The position numbers and the translations under genes are program-made. A DNA stretch of 64,000 bases. Origin: Aphanomyces cochlioides (Eukaryota; Oomycota; Saprolegniomycetes; Saprolegniales; Verrucalvaceae). The stretch covers positions 2,170,001 through 2,234,000 of the forward strand of contig JAHQRK010000005.1 of assembly GCA_019828595.1 (NCBI GenBank). Reading direction: 5' to 3'. The notes beneath the pieces are model-generated. The model ran no database searches, had not been told where the DNA came from, and saw only the letters and a program-made list of their open reading frames with translations. Shown one piece after another: positions 10,373 through 21,910 of the stretch. The first letter of the stretch is position 1; each line of letters opens with the position of its first letter.

Positions 10373-11565
10373 GGTTAAATGAGTTGTATTAACCTTATTT
10401 TGAGCAAAGGCCCTAATGACTTACTAATTTGCCTCGTACTGTATAAATAGAACTTGGAAAACAGAATATGGCAAAGTGGTCATTGAACAGGAGATGAAGT
10501 GAGTGAGCCGTCAGCTCACTCATGAAACGACGCTGTTAGGAGTGATGTGTTGACGTAACCAGGGGTCCGAAGATAGATGCTTGAGCACATTGAATACCTT
10601 GGTGTATCCCTTCTTGAGAGGGAGATCAACCAGGAGCTGTTGTAGATGTAGCTTGATCAAAGAGGCAGCATGAATGGCAACTTCCATCGGACTCTTCGCT
10701 GTGAGGTCGGGTCGAAAGGTGCGATCGGCACGTTGGAGCCATATTTGATAATACACGCAGGCTCGGACAATCGGCCAGATCTTCAGATAGCCACGGATGT
10801 AGTATCCATCGGACGGCTTGGGCGTCTCGTAGAACATTTCCAGACACGTGGACGGAAAGGAACACTCGAGCAGTCGCTGGATCGCCTTGAAGAAATACCA
10901 AACAGATTGACCATATCCACAAGAGAACAGGAAATGCTCGTACGTCTCATTGACACGACAGAAGACACACGTCGGCTTGGGGTCTTGGTACTGAAACAGA
11001 TATTGCATGGCGTTGGCGCGGAGAAGGGTCTTGAAAATGAACTCTCCATATCGAGGGAGAATGTGGTCGGGTTGGAGGAAGGCGGCAAGTTGGGTAAGGC
11101 GCTTGGGGTCTTCATAAAAGTTGGATGGCAGGTTGAGATGCTTGGTAGGAAGAATGGACGAGCTGACAGCTGGAGAAGCTCTGATCTTAGCCGATTTCGA
11201 AGTCGCAAGCGCCAACAAGATCGGACTCGAGTCAGGGTGTATCATCCAGTGCCATTCCATCCATTCAGAGCTTGGCGTCAGCAAGTGGAACACGGGAGCA
11301 TCCTCTTCAGAAACAATCTCAAACAATCGTGATAACTTGGTCACCAAGATTGAGATCCATTGTTTCGTTGGAGGGACAAAATTGGCTTGGCGGCAGGCAC
11401 GGTTGATTTTGTCGAACAAGATCGAAGCTGGCCAAACTCGCTGACACGGAGTCAACAAATGCGACAACTTCGTGATGTGAAGCGAAGCCAATACATTGGC
11501 TTGGTCTTGCGTCGATGTAGAGCACTGATCGTATAGGTCTTCGAGTCCACCAAGAGCCTTCACGG
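10373..11565 (-). mobile_element. LINE array copy A: 5'-truncated, internally deleted
   Basis: This minus-strand LINE begins (3' end) at the terminal palindrome GGTTAA-N10-TTAACC (10373-10394). ORF2 C-terminal coding spans 10520-11564, including the C-x2-C-x7-H-x4-C zinc motif (CVFCRV...H...C). At the 5' side the frame jumps from the reverse-transcriptase segment VKALG directly to GLEDLYDQC, so about 200 residues are missing. The 5' edge abuts the 3' palindrome of copy B through a shared GG. The element inserted next to, or replaced part of, the chromovirus pol. Confidence 0.88.
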
Positions 11566-11711
11566 TTAAATGAGTTGTATTAACCTTATTTTTGAGCAAA
11601 GGCCCTAATGACTTACTATTTTGCCTCGTACTGTATAAATAGAATTTGGAAAACAGAATATGGCAAAGTGGTCATTGAACAGGAGATGAAGTGAGTGAGC
11701 CGTCAGCTCTC

Positions 11712-14700
11712 TCATGAAACGACGCTGTTAGGAGTGATGTGTTGACGTAACCAGGGGTCCGAAGATAGATGCTTGAGCACATTGAATACCTTGGTGTATC
11801 CCTTCTTGAGAGGGAGATCAACCAGGAGCTGTTGTAGATGTAGCTTGATCAAAGAGGCAGCATGAATGGCAACTTCCATCGGACTCTTCGCTGTGAGGTC
11901 GGGTCGAAAGGTGCGATCGGCACGTTGGAGCCATATTTGATAATACACGCAGGCTCGGACAATCGGCCAGATCTTCAGATAGCCACGGATGTAGTATCCA
12001 TCGGACGGCTTGGGCGTCTCGTAGAACATTTCCAGACACGTGGACGGAAAGGAACACTCGAGCAGTCGCTGGATCGCCTTGAAGAAATACCAAACAGATT
12101 GACCATATCCACAAGAGAACAGGAAATGCTCGTACGTCTCATTGACACGACAGAAGACACACGTCGGCTTGGGGTCTTGGTACTGAAACAGATATTGCAT
12201 GGCGTTGGCGCGGAGAAGGGTCTTGAAAATGAACTCTCCATATCGAGGGAGAATGTGGTCGGGTTGGAGGAAGGCGGCAAGTTGGGTAAGGCGCTTGGGG
12301 TCTTCGTAAAAGTTGGATGGCAGGTTGAGATGCTTGGTAGGAAGAATGGACGAGCTGACAGCTGGAGAAGCTCTGATCTTAGCCGATTTCGAAGTCGCAA
12401 GCGCCAACAAGATCGGACTCGAGTCAGGGTGAATCATCCAGTGCCATTCCATCCATTCAGAGCTAGGCGTCGGCAAGTGGAACACGGGAGCATCCTCTTC
12501 AGAAACAATCTCAAACAATCGTGATAACTTGGTCACCAAGATTGAGATCCATTGTTTCGTTAGAGGGACAAAATTGGCTTGGCGGCAGGCACGGTTGATT
12601 TTGTCGAACAAGATCGAAGCTGGCCAAACTCGCTGACACGGAGTCAACAAATGCGACAACTTCGTGATGTGAAGCGAAGCCAATACATTGGCTTGGTCTT
12701 GCGTCGATGTAGAGCACTGATCGTATAGGTCTTCGAGCCCAGGCAGATACGAATTGTGCCAAAGGGGAACATCCAAAGATGAGATGTGATTTGGACAGCC
12801 GTACGGAGTCCAGCGGGATTCAAACCAGCTACTCAATAAGGCTTTCCACATTGGAGTGATATTGGGATTCTTGTACAGTTGTCTGATGAATGCAGAAGAG
12901 CCATTTGCCAAGAGGAGATCGGGGGGAACCCCATGGATGAAAAGCCTTCTCGAGGAGAGTATAGCCCGGCGTAATCCAGGCGGACATGGCAGACTTGCGG
13001 GGTGGGGTGGTGATGGCTTGAATGCATCTGATCATGACAGAGCGGTTGTGTTGTTGCCATAAAGCAAGTGCATGGTGCAGGCCTAAGCCACCGGACTTCT
13101 TCGGCATGAATAGGATCTCCTTTTTGATCAAACGGAGGCCATGGACAGAGGAGGATGGGTTGATTTCTTCACCATGCATAAATTGAAGCATGGCCTTGTC
13201 GATCTTTTTGGCCAGGTCTTTGTCGGCAGGGACAAAAGCCAGTTGGTACCATAACACAGGCAGACATATGCTGTGCAGGATAGTGACTTTTCCGGCCATG
13301 GTTCGAGCCTTGTAGAGCCACAAAGACAAGCGAGCCACAAACTTCTCAAACACGTAATTGAAACGTGCCAATGGAGAAAGATTGGGCGAAACCAAAGATA
13401 CCAAGAGCCTTCACGGGACTGTCGGAAGTAACTTGTAGTGAGGCAAGGTTCCCATTCAACTGGCTGTAGGTCAGAATCTGTGTCTTGTCGACGTTGAGTC
13501 GGAAACCAGACTTGTCGCAAAAGGTTTGAACCAATGCAAGCTGCCGGTGGAGGCACGTCTCATTTGCCGCATAGAGTTGCGAGTCGTCGGCAAAGTAACT
13601 CCCAGTGTGGTAGCGATCCCCACACTTGATGCCATAGTTGGAGTGTTGCCGTAGGAGTTGGCACATCGGTTCCAAAGCGATCACAAACAGAAGTGGCGAC
13701 AGTGGATCACCTTGCAACACACCGCGTGAGATGTGAACTGGCTTGGACAAGAAGCCGTTCACCAAGATGCGAGACTTGCGGCCCGAGTACAGTACGCGAA
13801 CCATGTCAACAAAGGTTTCGGGAAAGCCATAGTGACGGAGGACGCGGAGCAAGTACGCGTGGTCCACGCGATCAAAAGCTTTCTCAAAGTCAAGCAGTGC
13901 CACCATCGAGGACGGACTGTGTAGTTTGATGTGGTGCAGCATGTCATCCAGTCGTGCAATATTGGTTTGGATATTGCTTCGACGGATAAAGCCTTGCTGG
14001 TCCGGGTGGATGATGTGTCGAATGTGGCGCTGGAGTCGATAAGCCAGAATACTCGTCAGGATTTTCACATCCGTGTTGAGTAGGCTAATGGGCCGATAGT
14101 TCTTGGCTTGTGACTTGGGGCCTTTCTTGTGCAGCAACACCAGCGTACTGACAAGTTGCATGGGAGTCAAGCGAGGGTGAGAATGGAGCTGGTGTGTGAA
14201 TAGCAGCTCCAATACCAACGACCACTTGTGAGGTGCAAGTTTGAGGACTTCGAATGGCAGAGCGTTGGGACCTGGCGCTGAGTTCGAACTGCTGTGTCGA
14301 ATAGCATGATAGAACTCGTTGGCGCGCAAGGGAGCCGACAGCTCTTTCTGGGCTTGCTCTGGCAGTTGCTTGTGTCGAGTCAATGGGGTCAGAAATGACG
14401 ACACTTCGTCTCCAGATCGCTGCACCTCGGGAGCTGCAAACAAGTCCTTGTAGTAGTCGACCAGGACGTCAGACATGCCTTGTTGATTGGAGACAACATT
14501 TCCATTGACATCCACCAACTCTTTGAAGACTGTCTTCTTCAAGGGGGTAGGGACAGGGGACATGAAGTGGAACTTGGACGAGCGCTCTGCTTTATACAAG
14601 TGAAGTTGGAACGCCTGGTCTTGACGAAACTGCTTGTCTCGATCTTGCAGCTCGTGAATTTGCTTTTGAAGGTCTCGCACTCGATCCACCAGCACTGAAT

Positions 14701-15769
14701 CTTGACGCATGTTGGGGACTTGCAAAAGCGAAGCGATCTCGACAGCTAACTTCTTCAACGGCAGACGTTGTTTCTCCAATCGTTGAGAATGGAATTCTTT
14801 GAGTTGGGAGCGGATATCATTGACCAGCATGTCGTAGGCCTTGGAGATATTGTGGAATGTTGGAGACTTGTCCAAAAATCGATCCAGACATCCATGAACA
14901 ATCTCGGCCGCTCGTGGTAGACGAAGTAGCCAAGTTGGAGCTTTCCATGATCCAGAGCCGTGGCGCAATGTTTGACGCTTTGTGATGATACGACAAGCCA
15001 CGTGGTCAGCCTGTGGAACGTGTGGCATGTGCGTCGCCTTCCAATGACGAAGACCCGCCAAGGTGGACGAACAAAAGATGTAGTCGAGTCGGTTGGTGAG
15101 TGTGGGACTTGTGAAGGTTCTTGCCACGGGGTTTTGACGGCGAAACAGATCCACCAGAGACAAACTGTGCATCCATTGTTCCAGTTGAAGGGTGCCGGCC
15201 ATGGTGGAGGTACTGGGTCTCAACGAATCCAAATCTTTGTTGAGAGTGCAGTTGAAATCTCCTCCAACAATGTGGAGCGCATGTGGAGGAAAGTCGCGTG
15301 GCAATTCTTCGAAGTAACTTGCTCGTTGTTGGAAGGCTGCCGGCGCATAGATATTGTGGAGAACGACTGTCAGTGGACCCAGAGTACATCGCACTTGTAG
15401 ATAACGACCACGAAGCACTGGGTTGTCATGAGGGACTTGAGTGGCGTTCTTCAAAGGAGAGTGAGGATGTATCAACGTAGCCAGACCTCCAGTGGCTGGC
15501 GACGTGGATACTTCAGGGTAAATAGGCTCTTCAAAGAACAAAGAGCCTTCGTGGTTTGTGATGCGTTGCCAATGGAACGCAACACGGTCGTGGAGACTTG
15601 GCGTGCGGAAACGGGTTTCTTGGATAAAGGAAACGTCGTGAACACTTGATAGTTTGTCGAGGATGTACCGATGACTGTTGGAGAAGCCATTGGTGTTGAG
15701 GGAGATGATTTGTGGGTCCCAGTCCACGAGTTCAGTTGGGACATCGGAGAAGTTGTTGTCACTCATCAC
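11712..15769 (-). pseudogene. LINE copy B ORF2: endonuclease-reverse transcriptase, two frameshifts
   Basis: The N-terminal 807 codons (13346-15769) hold an APE-type endonuclease with IQETR, VGGDFN, RLDYIF and the DH motif (QADHVACRI), then the reverse transcriptase with YRPISLLN, LDFEKAFDRV, GVLQGDPLSPLL and catalytic YFADD. The frame then breaks near 13400: one extra A compared with copy E, shared with copy C. It resumes at 12829-13404 and breaks again near 12920, where a 2-bp TC deletion relative to C and E is private to B. It continues to 11712 with the C-terminal CCHC zinc motif. A retrotransposition enzyme cannot be made intact from this copy. Confidence 0.9.
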
Positions 15770-15844
15770 GAGTACAGATGAAAATGAGTAGAATGGAGGG
15801 GTCAGAGGGGAGGTTGAAATGGATTGAAGCAGGGGATAGAAGCC

Positions 15845-17626
15845 TTAGAGTTGATCGTCCTCCAAATCGAGGGGATCAATTTCGCCGGCGTTCATGGAGT
15901 GGTGAGCTTTGCTGCAGAGCTCGTCGATGTGGTAATTGTTGGTGATGCTTTTGAGCATCGAGATGGCCGACAAGACGGGAGCCGGCAAAGTGAACTTCTC
16001 GAGATTGTCGCTGAAGTTTTCGATCAAAGCAAACAGCGACCAGTCCGTCAAGCAGTTGGTGTCAGGCAATCTTGTTGCTTCTTGGTTCAATAGAACAGTC
16101 AGTGCCTCCGAGTTTGTGTAGAGGTCTGGGGCCCGATTTGAGAGGAATAAGTCAATCGTAGCAAGTGCAAAGAGGATGCGCTTGATCTCTGGTATGTCCG
16201 TGGTCATTTCTTCCAAGATTTCTGACGGGTGAATCTTGTATTGAGCCATGAAGTTGACGTGATGTTTGTAGTTGTGAGGCTTGCCTTGAGCTTTTAACAA
16301 AGCCATCTTGCGCTCAATAGTCTTGGTTGCAACAAGTGTCTGAAACAAACTGAGGTCTTCATCTTGTGCGTACATAGCATGTGCAACGAGCTGAGGATCA
16401 TCTCGCAAAATGCGTTGACATTCGGTGATACTGCCTTCGACTTTCTTATCTCGAATGATCTTCTTCGCCAATTCGAGGTGGGCTGCAGCAGACTTGTTAA
16501 GTCGTTGTTTCTTCGCTTTGCCTTTGGTCTTTTTCGGGCGTGGCGCACTTGAATCTTCCAATACAATTCGAGGCACTGCAAAGTCTTCAAACGAGAGTTC
16601 CACGTCGTCTTCTTCGAGGATATGAAAACGGTTGGATGTCGGCAGGGGATCCAAACGTGGGGACGAAGGCAAAGTACGTTTTGGAGCTGGTCCAGACCGG
16701 TAGCCCGTTACCAATTGAAGGTCCAGCGAGTTCTTGGGCTGCTCACTTGGTGGAGCAAGAGCGGGCGATTCGTTGGTAGACATTTCCACATCTTCTTGTT
16801 GTTTGTCTTGTCCATTGTTGTTAGGGGGGTCGCTGTCACCAGACATATCGACATCAGAGCCATGAGAAGGAGCTGTTGGCTGTGGTTGTTCATCTTGACC
16901 ATCTCCAGATGCCTCAGTTGAGTCGGCCTTGCCTTCCGCATTTGTTCCAGGGTCTTGATCATGATCGTCTCCATCATGTTCAGGTTCTTTTTCTCCTGAC
17001 GGAGGAGATTTTGCCGCTGCCTTGGCCGCTTTTGCCTTCGCTTTTTCAGCCTTGGCCTCTGCACGTCGTGAAACAATCGACGGAGGCAATGTCTTGTTCA
17101 GAGCAGCGATCTTGTGCTGAAACACGACGACAAAAGGCTGACCCGACGGATCCGTAATGGTGATTTCGCGTAGTGCGTCGCCGGATTTTGGCACCAGCAT
17201 TGCAGGAGGCGCAGACGACTTGAAAATGACTCTCAAATGCAGCGACTTGATGTTCTGACCAGCAGTAGGGTTGAATGCTGCTATCACTGACTTGGTCAAT
17301 GCAGCCATTTTCTTGACAATCACCTTGGCCATCGAAGGGTGACTGACCTTGTTGAACGTAACGTAGTAGTTGTTGCCATAACGCGAGTACTTGGGAACCA
17401 GGAAGTCTTTGCCACCAAGTCGAAACGTTGTGCCTCCCATTTCCACGCACGTAGACAAGTTGTAACTTGAGATCACAATGGTCTGTGGGTTCTTCTTGTG
17501 GATCAAAATGTTCGGAAATTTGGAGCCCCATAACGAACCAGGATTTTCCTTGACAAATTGATCGCAGATGACTTTTTCGGACCAGTCCTTGTAGGCTTCG
17601 CCCAACTTGACTGTGAGCTCGTACAC
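15845..17626 (-). pseudogene. LINE copy B ORF1 fragment
   Basis: 593 codons corresponding to the C-terminal two thirds of copy C's ORF1, lacking the acidic N-terminus because the copy stops at YELTVKLG where copy C's 3' end is joined. Visible segments are a conserved globular block (about residues 1-190), a Lys/Ala-rich stretch (AEAKAEKAKAKAAK), a long acidic linker, a basic stretch (KTKGKAKKQR) and a helical C-terminal region. ORF1 stops 75 nt before the ORF2 start. It is probably the nucleic-acid-binding particle protein of the element. Confidence 0.82.
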
Positions 17627-17776
17627 TTGGTTAAATGAGTTGTATTAACCTTATTTTTGAGCAAAGGCCCTAATGATTTACTAATTTGCCTCGTACTGTA
17701 TAAATAGAACTTGGAAAACAGAATATGGCAAAGTGGTCATTGAACAGGAGATGAAGTGAGTGAGCTAACGGCTCAC

Positions 17777-20700
17777 TCATGAAACGACGCTGTCAGGAAT
17801 GATGTGTTGACGTAACCAGGGGTCCGAAGATAGATGCTTGAGCACATTGAATACCTTGGTGTATCCCTTCTTGAGAGGGAGATCAACCAGGAGCTGTTGT
17901 AGATGTAGCTTGATCAAAGAGGCAGCATGAATGGCAACTTCCATCGGACTCTTCGCTGTGAGGTCGGGTCGAAAGGTGCGATCGGCATGTTGGAGCCATA
18001 TTTGATAATACACGCAGGCTCGGACAATCGGCCAGATCTTCAGATAGCCACGGATGTAGTATCCATCGGACGGCTTGGGCGTCTCGTAGAACATTTCCAG
18101 ACACGTGGACGGAAAGGAACACTCGAGCAGTCGCTGGATCGCCTTGAAGAAATACCAAACAGATTGACCATATCCACAAGAGAACAGGAAATGCTCGTAC
18201 GTCTCATTGACACGACAGAAGACACACGTCGGCTTGGGGTCTTGGTACTGAAACAGATATTGCATGGCGTTGGCGCGGAGAAGGGTCTTGAAAATGAACT
18301 CTCCATATCGAGGGAGAATGTGGTCGGGTTGGAGGAAGGCGGCAAGTTGGGTAAGGCGCTTGGGGTCTTCGTAAAAGTTGGATGGCAGGTTGAGATGCTT
18401 GGTAGGAAGAATGGACGAGCTGACAGCTGGAGAAGCTCTGATCTTAGCCGATTTCGAAGTCGCAAGCGCCAACAAGATCGGACTCGAGTCAGGGTGAATC
18501 ATCCAGTGCCATTCCATCCATTCAGAGCTTGGCGTCGGCAAGTGGAACACGGGAGCATCCTCTTCAGAAACAATCTCAAACAATCGTGATAACTTGGTCA
18601 CCAAGATTGAGATCCATTGTTTCGTTGGAGGGACAAAATTGGCTTGGCGGCAGGCACGGTTGATTTTGTCGAACAAGATCGAAGCTGGCCAAACTCGCTG
18701 ACACGGAGTCAACAAATGCGACAACTTCGTGATGTGAAGCGAAGCCAATACATTGGCTTGGTCTTGCGTCGATGTAGAGCACTGATCGTATAGGTCTTCG
18801 AGTCCAGGCAGATACGAGTTGTGCCAAAGGGGAACATCCAAAGATGAGATGTGATTTGGACAGCCGTACGGAGTCCAGCGGGATTCAAACCAGCTACTCA
18901 ATAAGGCTTTCCACATTGGAGTGATATTGGGATTCTTGTACAGTTGTCTGATGAATGCAGAAGAGCCATTTGCCAAGAGGAGATCTCGGGGGGAACCCCA
19001 TGGATGAAAAGCCTTCTCGAGGAGAGTATGGCCCGGCGTAATCCAGGCGGACATGGCAGACTTGCGGGGTGGGGTGGTGATGGCTTGAATGCATCTGATC
19101 ATGACAGAGCGGTTGTGTTGTTGCCATAAAGCAAGTGCATGGTGCAGGCCAAGCCACCGGACTTCTTCGGCATGAATAGGATCTCCTTTTTGATCAAACG
19201 GAGGCCATGGACAGAGGAGGATGGGTTGATTTCTTCACCATGCATAAATTGAAGCATGGCCTTGTCGATCTTTTTGGCCAGGTCTTTGTCGGCAGGGACA
19301 AAAGCCAGTTGGTACCATAACACAGGCAGACATATGCTGTGCAGGATAGTGACTTTTCCGGCCATGGTTCGAGCCTTGTAGAGCCACAAAGACAAGCGAG
19401 CCACAAACTTCTCAAACACGTAATTGAAACGTGCCAATGGAGAAAGATTGGGCGAAACCAAAGATACCAAGAGCCTTCACGGGACTGTCGGAAGTAACTT
19501 GTAGTGAGGCAAGGTTCCCATTCAACTGGCTGTAGGTCAGAATCTGTGTCTTGTCGACGTTGAGTCGGAAACCAGACTTGTCGCAAAAGGTTTGAACCAA
19601 TGCAAGCTGCCGGTGGAGGCACGTCTCATTTGCCGCATAGAGTTGCGAGTCGTCGGCAAAGTAACTCCCAGTGTGGTAGCGATCCCCACACTTGATGCCA
19701 TAGTTGGAGTGTTGCCGTAGGAGTTGGCACATCGGTTCCAAAGCGATCACAAACAGAAGTGGCGACAGTGGATCACCTTGCAACACACCGCGTGAGATGT
19801 GAACTGGCTTGGACAAGAAGCCGTTCACCAAGATGCGAGACTTGCGGCCCGAGTACAGTACGCGAACCATGTCAACAAAGGTTTCGGGAAAGCCATAGTG
19901 ACGGAGGACGCGGAGCAAGTACGCGTGGTCCACGCGATCAAAAGCTTTCTCAAAGTCAAGCAGTGCCACCATCGAGGACGGACTGTGTAGTTTGATGTGG
20001 TGCAGCATGTCATCCAGTCGTGCAATATTGGTTTGGATATTGCTTCGACGGATAAAGCCTTGCTGGTCCGGGTGGATGATGTCTCGAATGTGGCGCTGGA
20101 GTCGATAAGCCAGAATACTCGTCAGGATTTTCACATCCGTGTTGAGTAGGCTAATGGGCCGATAGTTCTTGGCTTGTGACTTGGGGCCTTTCTTGTGCAG
20201 CAACACCAGCGTACTGACAAGTTGCATGGGAGTCAAGCGAGGGTGAGAATGGAGCTGGTGTGTGAATAGCAGCTCCAATACCAACGACCACTTGTGAGGT
20301 GCAAGTTTGAGGACTTCGAATGGCAGAGCGTTGGGACCTGGCGCTGAGTTCGAACTGCTGTGTCGAATAGCATGATAGAACTCGTTGGCGCGCAAGGGAG
20401 CCGACAGCTCTTTCTGGGCTTGCTCTGGCAGTTGCTTGTGTCGAGTCAATGGGGTCAGAAATGACGACACTTCGTCTCCAGATCGCTGCACCTCGGGAGC
20501 TGCAAACAAGTCCTTGTAGTAGTCGACCAGGACGTCAGACATGCCTTGTTGATTGGAGACAACATTTCCATTGACATCCACCAACTCTTTGAAGACTGTC
20601 TTCTTCAAGGGGGTAGGGACAGGGGACATGAAGTGGAACTTGGACGAGCGCTCTGCTTTATACAAGTGAAGTTGGAACGCCTGGTCTTGACGAAACTGCT

Positions 20701-21835
20701 TGTCTCGATCTTGCAGCTCGTGAATTTGCTTTTGAAGGTCTCGCACTCGATCCACCAGCACTGAATCTTGACGCATGTTGGGGACTTGCAAAAGCGAAGC
20801 GATCTCGACAGCTAACTTCTTCAACGACAGACGTTGTTTCTCCAATCGTTGAGAATGGAATTCTTTGAGTTGGGAGCGGATATCATTGACCATCATGTCG
20901 TAGGCCTTGGAGATATTGTGGAATGTTGGAGACTTGTCCAAAAATCGATCCAGACATCCATGAACAATCTCGGCCGCTCGTGGTAGACGAAGTAGCCAAG
21001 TTGGAGCTTTCCATGATCCAGAGCCGTGGCGCAATGTTTGACGCTTTGTGATGATACGACAAGCCACGTGGTCAGCCTGTGGAACGTGTGGCATGTGCGT
21101 CGCCTTCCAATGACGAAGACCCGCCAAGGTGGACGAACAAAAGATGTAGTCGAGTCGGTTGGTGAGTGTGGGACTTGTGAAGGTTCTTGCCACGGGGTTT
21201 TGACGGCGAAACAGATCCACCAGAGACAAACTGTGCATCCATTGTTCCAGTTGAAGGGTGCCGGCCATGGTGGAGGTACTGGGTCTCAACGAATCCAAAT
21301 CTTTGTTGAGAGTGCAGTTGAAATCTCCTCCAACAATGTGGAGCGCATGTGGAGGAAAGTCGCGTGGCAATTCTTCGAAGTAACTTGCTCGTTGTTGGAA
21401 GGCTGCCGGCGCATAGATATTGTGGAGAACGACTGTCAGTGGACCCAGAGTACATCGCACTTGTAGATAACGACCACGAAGCACTGGGTTGTCATGAGGG
21501 ACTTGAGTGGCGTTCTTCAAAGGAGAGTGAGGATGTATCAACGTAGCCAGACCTCCAGTGGCTGGCGACGTGGATACTTCAGGGTAAATAGGCTCTTCAA
21601 AGAACAAAGAGCCTTCGTGGTTTGTGATGCGTTGCCAATGGAACGCAACACGGTCGTGGAGACTTGGCGTGCGGAAACGGGTTTCTTGGATAAAGGAAAC
21701 GTCGTGAACACTTGATAGTTTGTCGAGGATGTACCGATGACTGTTGGAGAAGCCATTGGTGTTGAGGGAGATGATTTGTGGGTCCCAGTCCACGAGTTCA
21801 GTTGGGACATCGGAGAAGTTGTTGTCAATCATCAC
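17777..21835 (-). pseudogene. LINE copy C ORF2: endonuclease-reverse transcriptase, two frameshifts
   Basis: Same domain order as copy B (APE endonuclease, reverse transcriptase with FADD, CCHC zinc motif). The 807-codon N-terminal frame (19412-21835) ends at the one-base insertion near 19465 shared with B. The middle frame (19099-19470) ends at a one-base deletion near 19150 that is private to C (GGCC-AAGCC against GGCCTAAGCC in B and E). The C-terminal 441 codons (17777-19102) are intact, including the two bases that B has lost. The start ATG is about 75 nt after the ORF1 stop. Confidence 0.9.
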
Positions 21836-21910
21836 GAGTACAGATGAAAATGAGTAGAATGGAGGGGTCAGAGGGGAGGTTGAAATGGATTGAAGCAGGG
21901 GATAGAAGCC

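Larger units (their letters stand above)
11564..17630 (-). mobile_element. LINE array copy B: 5'-truncated in ORF1
   Basis: The copy runs from its 3' palindrome (11564-11585) through ORF2 and into ORF1, which is cut at its 5' side where copy C's 3' palindrome begins (17629). ORF2 is broken by two frameshifts (see its entry). There is no poly(A) at the 3' end. It is nearly identical in sequence to copies A, C, D and E. Confidence 0.9.

Noticed and set aside
10670..11332. Plus-strand 220-codon ORFs repeated in every LINE copy
   Set aside because: They are antisense shadows of the LINE ORF2 C-terminus, repeated only because the element is repeated.
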